Assembly (NCBI RefSeq): GCF_040054535.1
Contig: NC_090794.1
Span: 5,943,001-6,007,000, forward strand
Length of the DNA: 64,000 nt
Source: Antennarius striatus
Lineage: Eukaryota; Chordata; Actinopteri; Lophiiformes; Antennariidae
Reading direction: 5' to 3'
How positions within the stretch are numbered: the stretch's first letter is position 1; each line of letters starts with the position of its first letter. Of this stretch, positions 62,420 to 64,000 are shown piece by piece. The notes under the pieces were generated by a model. That model searched no databases and was not told the DNA's origin. It saw only the letters and a program-made list of their open reading frames with translations. Position numbers and translations under genes: made by a program.

Positions 62420-64000
62420 ATCATTGTGATGCTCATAATCTGCCTAGTTGTTCTTCTCCAGTTAGAAACCATCTATCTTTTGATGAGTAGGGAGATGCCT
62501 AGAGAGTCCTCCCATTAGGTTACTTTGTGGAGAGGGTTATGGAGAGGGTATTGCCTACATCTCCCTCCATCACTTCATCTTTTCTCCTCCCTCCCCTGTG
62601 ACAATGCCTTTGAAAACAGCATGTCAAACACATGAAAAGGATTTCTAGCTGTCTGTTTCAGCTCCTCCATATGTGCACATATATGTTTCTATAATACAAT
62701 CCATATATGTCCATGCTTGCCCACCCTTACTGTAAATATGGAGCTTGTTATTCAGAGTGAGTCATTTCTGCTGTGTCCTTTATCTGTTCATTGAGAGCTT
62801 TGACAAGGCAATATCTCACTTTCTCTTCAAAACCGGTGTCAGGTTGTTCAGTGTGGTCCCATCATCCTCCGCCTGCATCCCATGTTCATAAGTCTACCTG
62901 TACATTTCTTTCTGTTTGCTCTCATGTAGCCAGTCCCAATTCTTGTCTTTGTTTGAGCCTACTATCTTTGATTCTCTGGTGTAAATGCATGCATCAGGGT
63001 CAGAGGGAGGTACTGGACGAGGACATGGGGCAGTTTAGCATTACTGTATGTAGCTGTCTGTATATTTTCTTCTTTTTCGAGTGGATTCTAATTTTTCTTC
63101 TTTTTTTTGCCATGGAACACTTCTCATTTTATTTAATTGCTTGTTTCTCCAAGTTCCCCCTTTCACATATTTTTTTTATATATATCAGTGTGTCACTCGC
63201 AGCAAACACCCACACTCTCTGGCCCTGAAAGGTTTTTCACACTAGATGCAAACTGTTGGAAGCCTCTGCCCTTTAGCTGTCTCTCCAGAATCAATCACTC
63301 TTTTGGTAAGGACAGGCCACTAGGAATTGTCAATGCTTCCTATAATCATTTGGGTGGACTTATTTTCTTGCCAGTCTAAATGTAGTTTGCTTATATAGAG
63401 CAGATATTACCTATGATTCAAGTTTTAAATCGTTTTAGATGTGCTATTTATTTTTTTTGGTACCATTGTGCCGATCACTTGATATGAACATTCCGAGTAA
63501 AAATCTCACCATTCCATACGTGTTTCAGGCAATCCATGACAAATAGGATATTTCAAGTGTCCCTGTCCTAAGCAATTCCAAATTGTTCCTCAGACATAAG
63601 AGACACCTTACATTACTTTTTCATCCAGGTCATTCTTGATCGACTCCCATGTTGGGAAAAATTCCAAGATGCCAGCTGCCCTTCAAGGACAATCTAAGAT
63701 AAGCAGCAGTATTTACAAAGAAGTAAAATTACAACCAAAAACATTCAGGCAGGTAATTCAAATCATTGGGGGGGGAAAAACACCAAGCAGAGCAAAAACC
63801 CAAAAACTATATGAAAACACTTGAAAGACAAGTGGTACAAAGGGCACAGACACATGGATGTGTGGAAGGACATAATGAGACACAGGTGATAGCAGTCAGG
63901 GCAGGTGGCAGAAAGGCTGAAAGGAGAAGTCTGGTAACAAACAGAACCAGAGTAAAAAACACGGATGAACCAGAACAGAAAGAGGGGGCAATACTCCTGT

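Overview
This is teleost fish genomic DNA, most likely from a percomorph with a fairly compact genome. The evidence is spliced vertebrate genes with short GT-AG introns, long CA/TG and TA microsatellites, and several fish-type interspersed repeats. I can support six protein-coding genes. Five are recognisable and one is recognisable only by domain. All exon coordinates come from reading splice sites by eye and checking that the phases join; every coding frame closes without a break.

Layout. (1) 1-7.9 kb: srp9 (+) and ephx1 (+) sit head to tail. A block holding srp9 3' sequence, the intergenic spacer and the ephx1 non-coding first exon occurs twice (1-~1720 and 3143-~4600). This is a tandem duplication of about 3 kb, and its left end is cut by the window edge. 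(2) 10.7-13.1 kb: tcf23 (+), a bHLH factor, with a LINE 3' fragment and a pogo/Tigger-like DNA transposon in its last intron. (3) 20.9-26.2 kb: slc5a6 (-), the sodium-dependent multivitamin transporter, 16 coding exons, with a TIR element in intron 5. The tcf23/slc5a6 pairing is also seen in human 2p23. (4) 32.1-35.4 kb: rpl7l1 (-), a ribosome-biogenesis protein, followed upstream by what looks like a decayed C2H2 zinc-finger gene (36.1-36.5 kb). (5) 47.1-49.0 kb: a six-exon secreted leucine-rich-repeat protein (+) that I cannot name. (6) The rest, mainly 13.2-20.9, 26.3-32.1, 36.5-47.1 and 49.1-64 kb, is AT-rich non-coding DNA. It holds microsatellites, a 15-bp minisatellite, polypurine tracts, candidate CTCF sites and several perfect short hairpins.

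The genes are not one pathway. srp9 (SRP Alu-domain subunit) and rpl7l1 (60S biogenesis) are housekeeping genes; ephx1 (ER epoxide hydrolase) and slc5a6 (biotin/pantothenate uptake) are metabolic; tcf23 is a developmental regulator. I found no clear new multi-gene system. The most informative anomaly is the srp9/ephx1-promoter duplication, which predicts a second srp9 copy just left of the window and gives ephx1 two candidate first exons.
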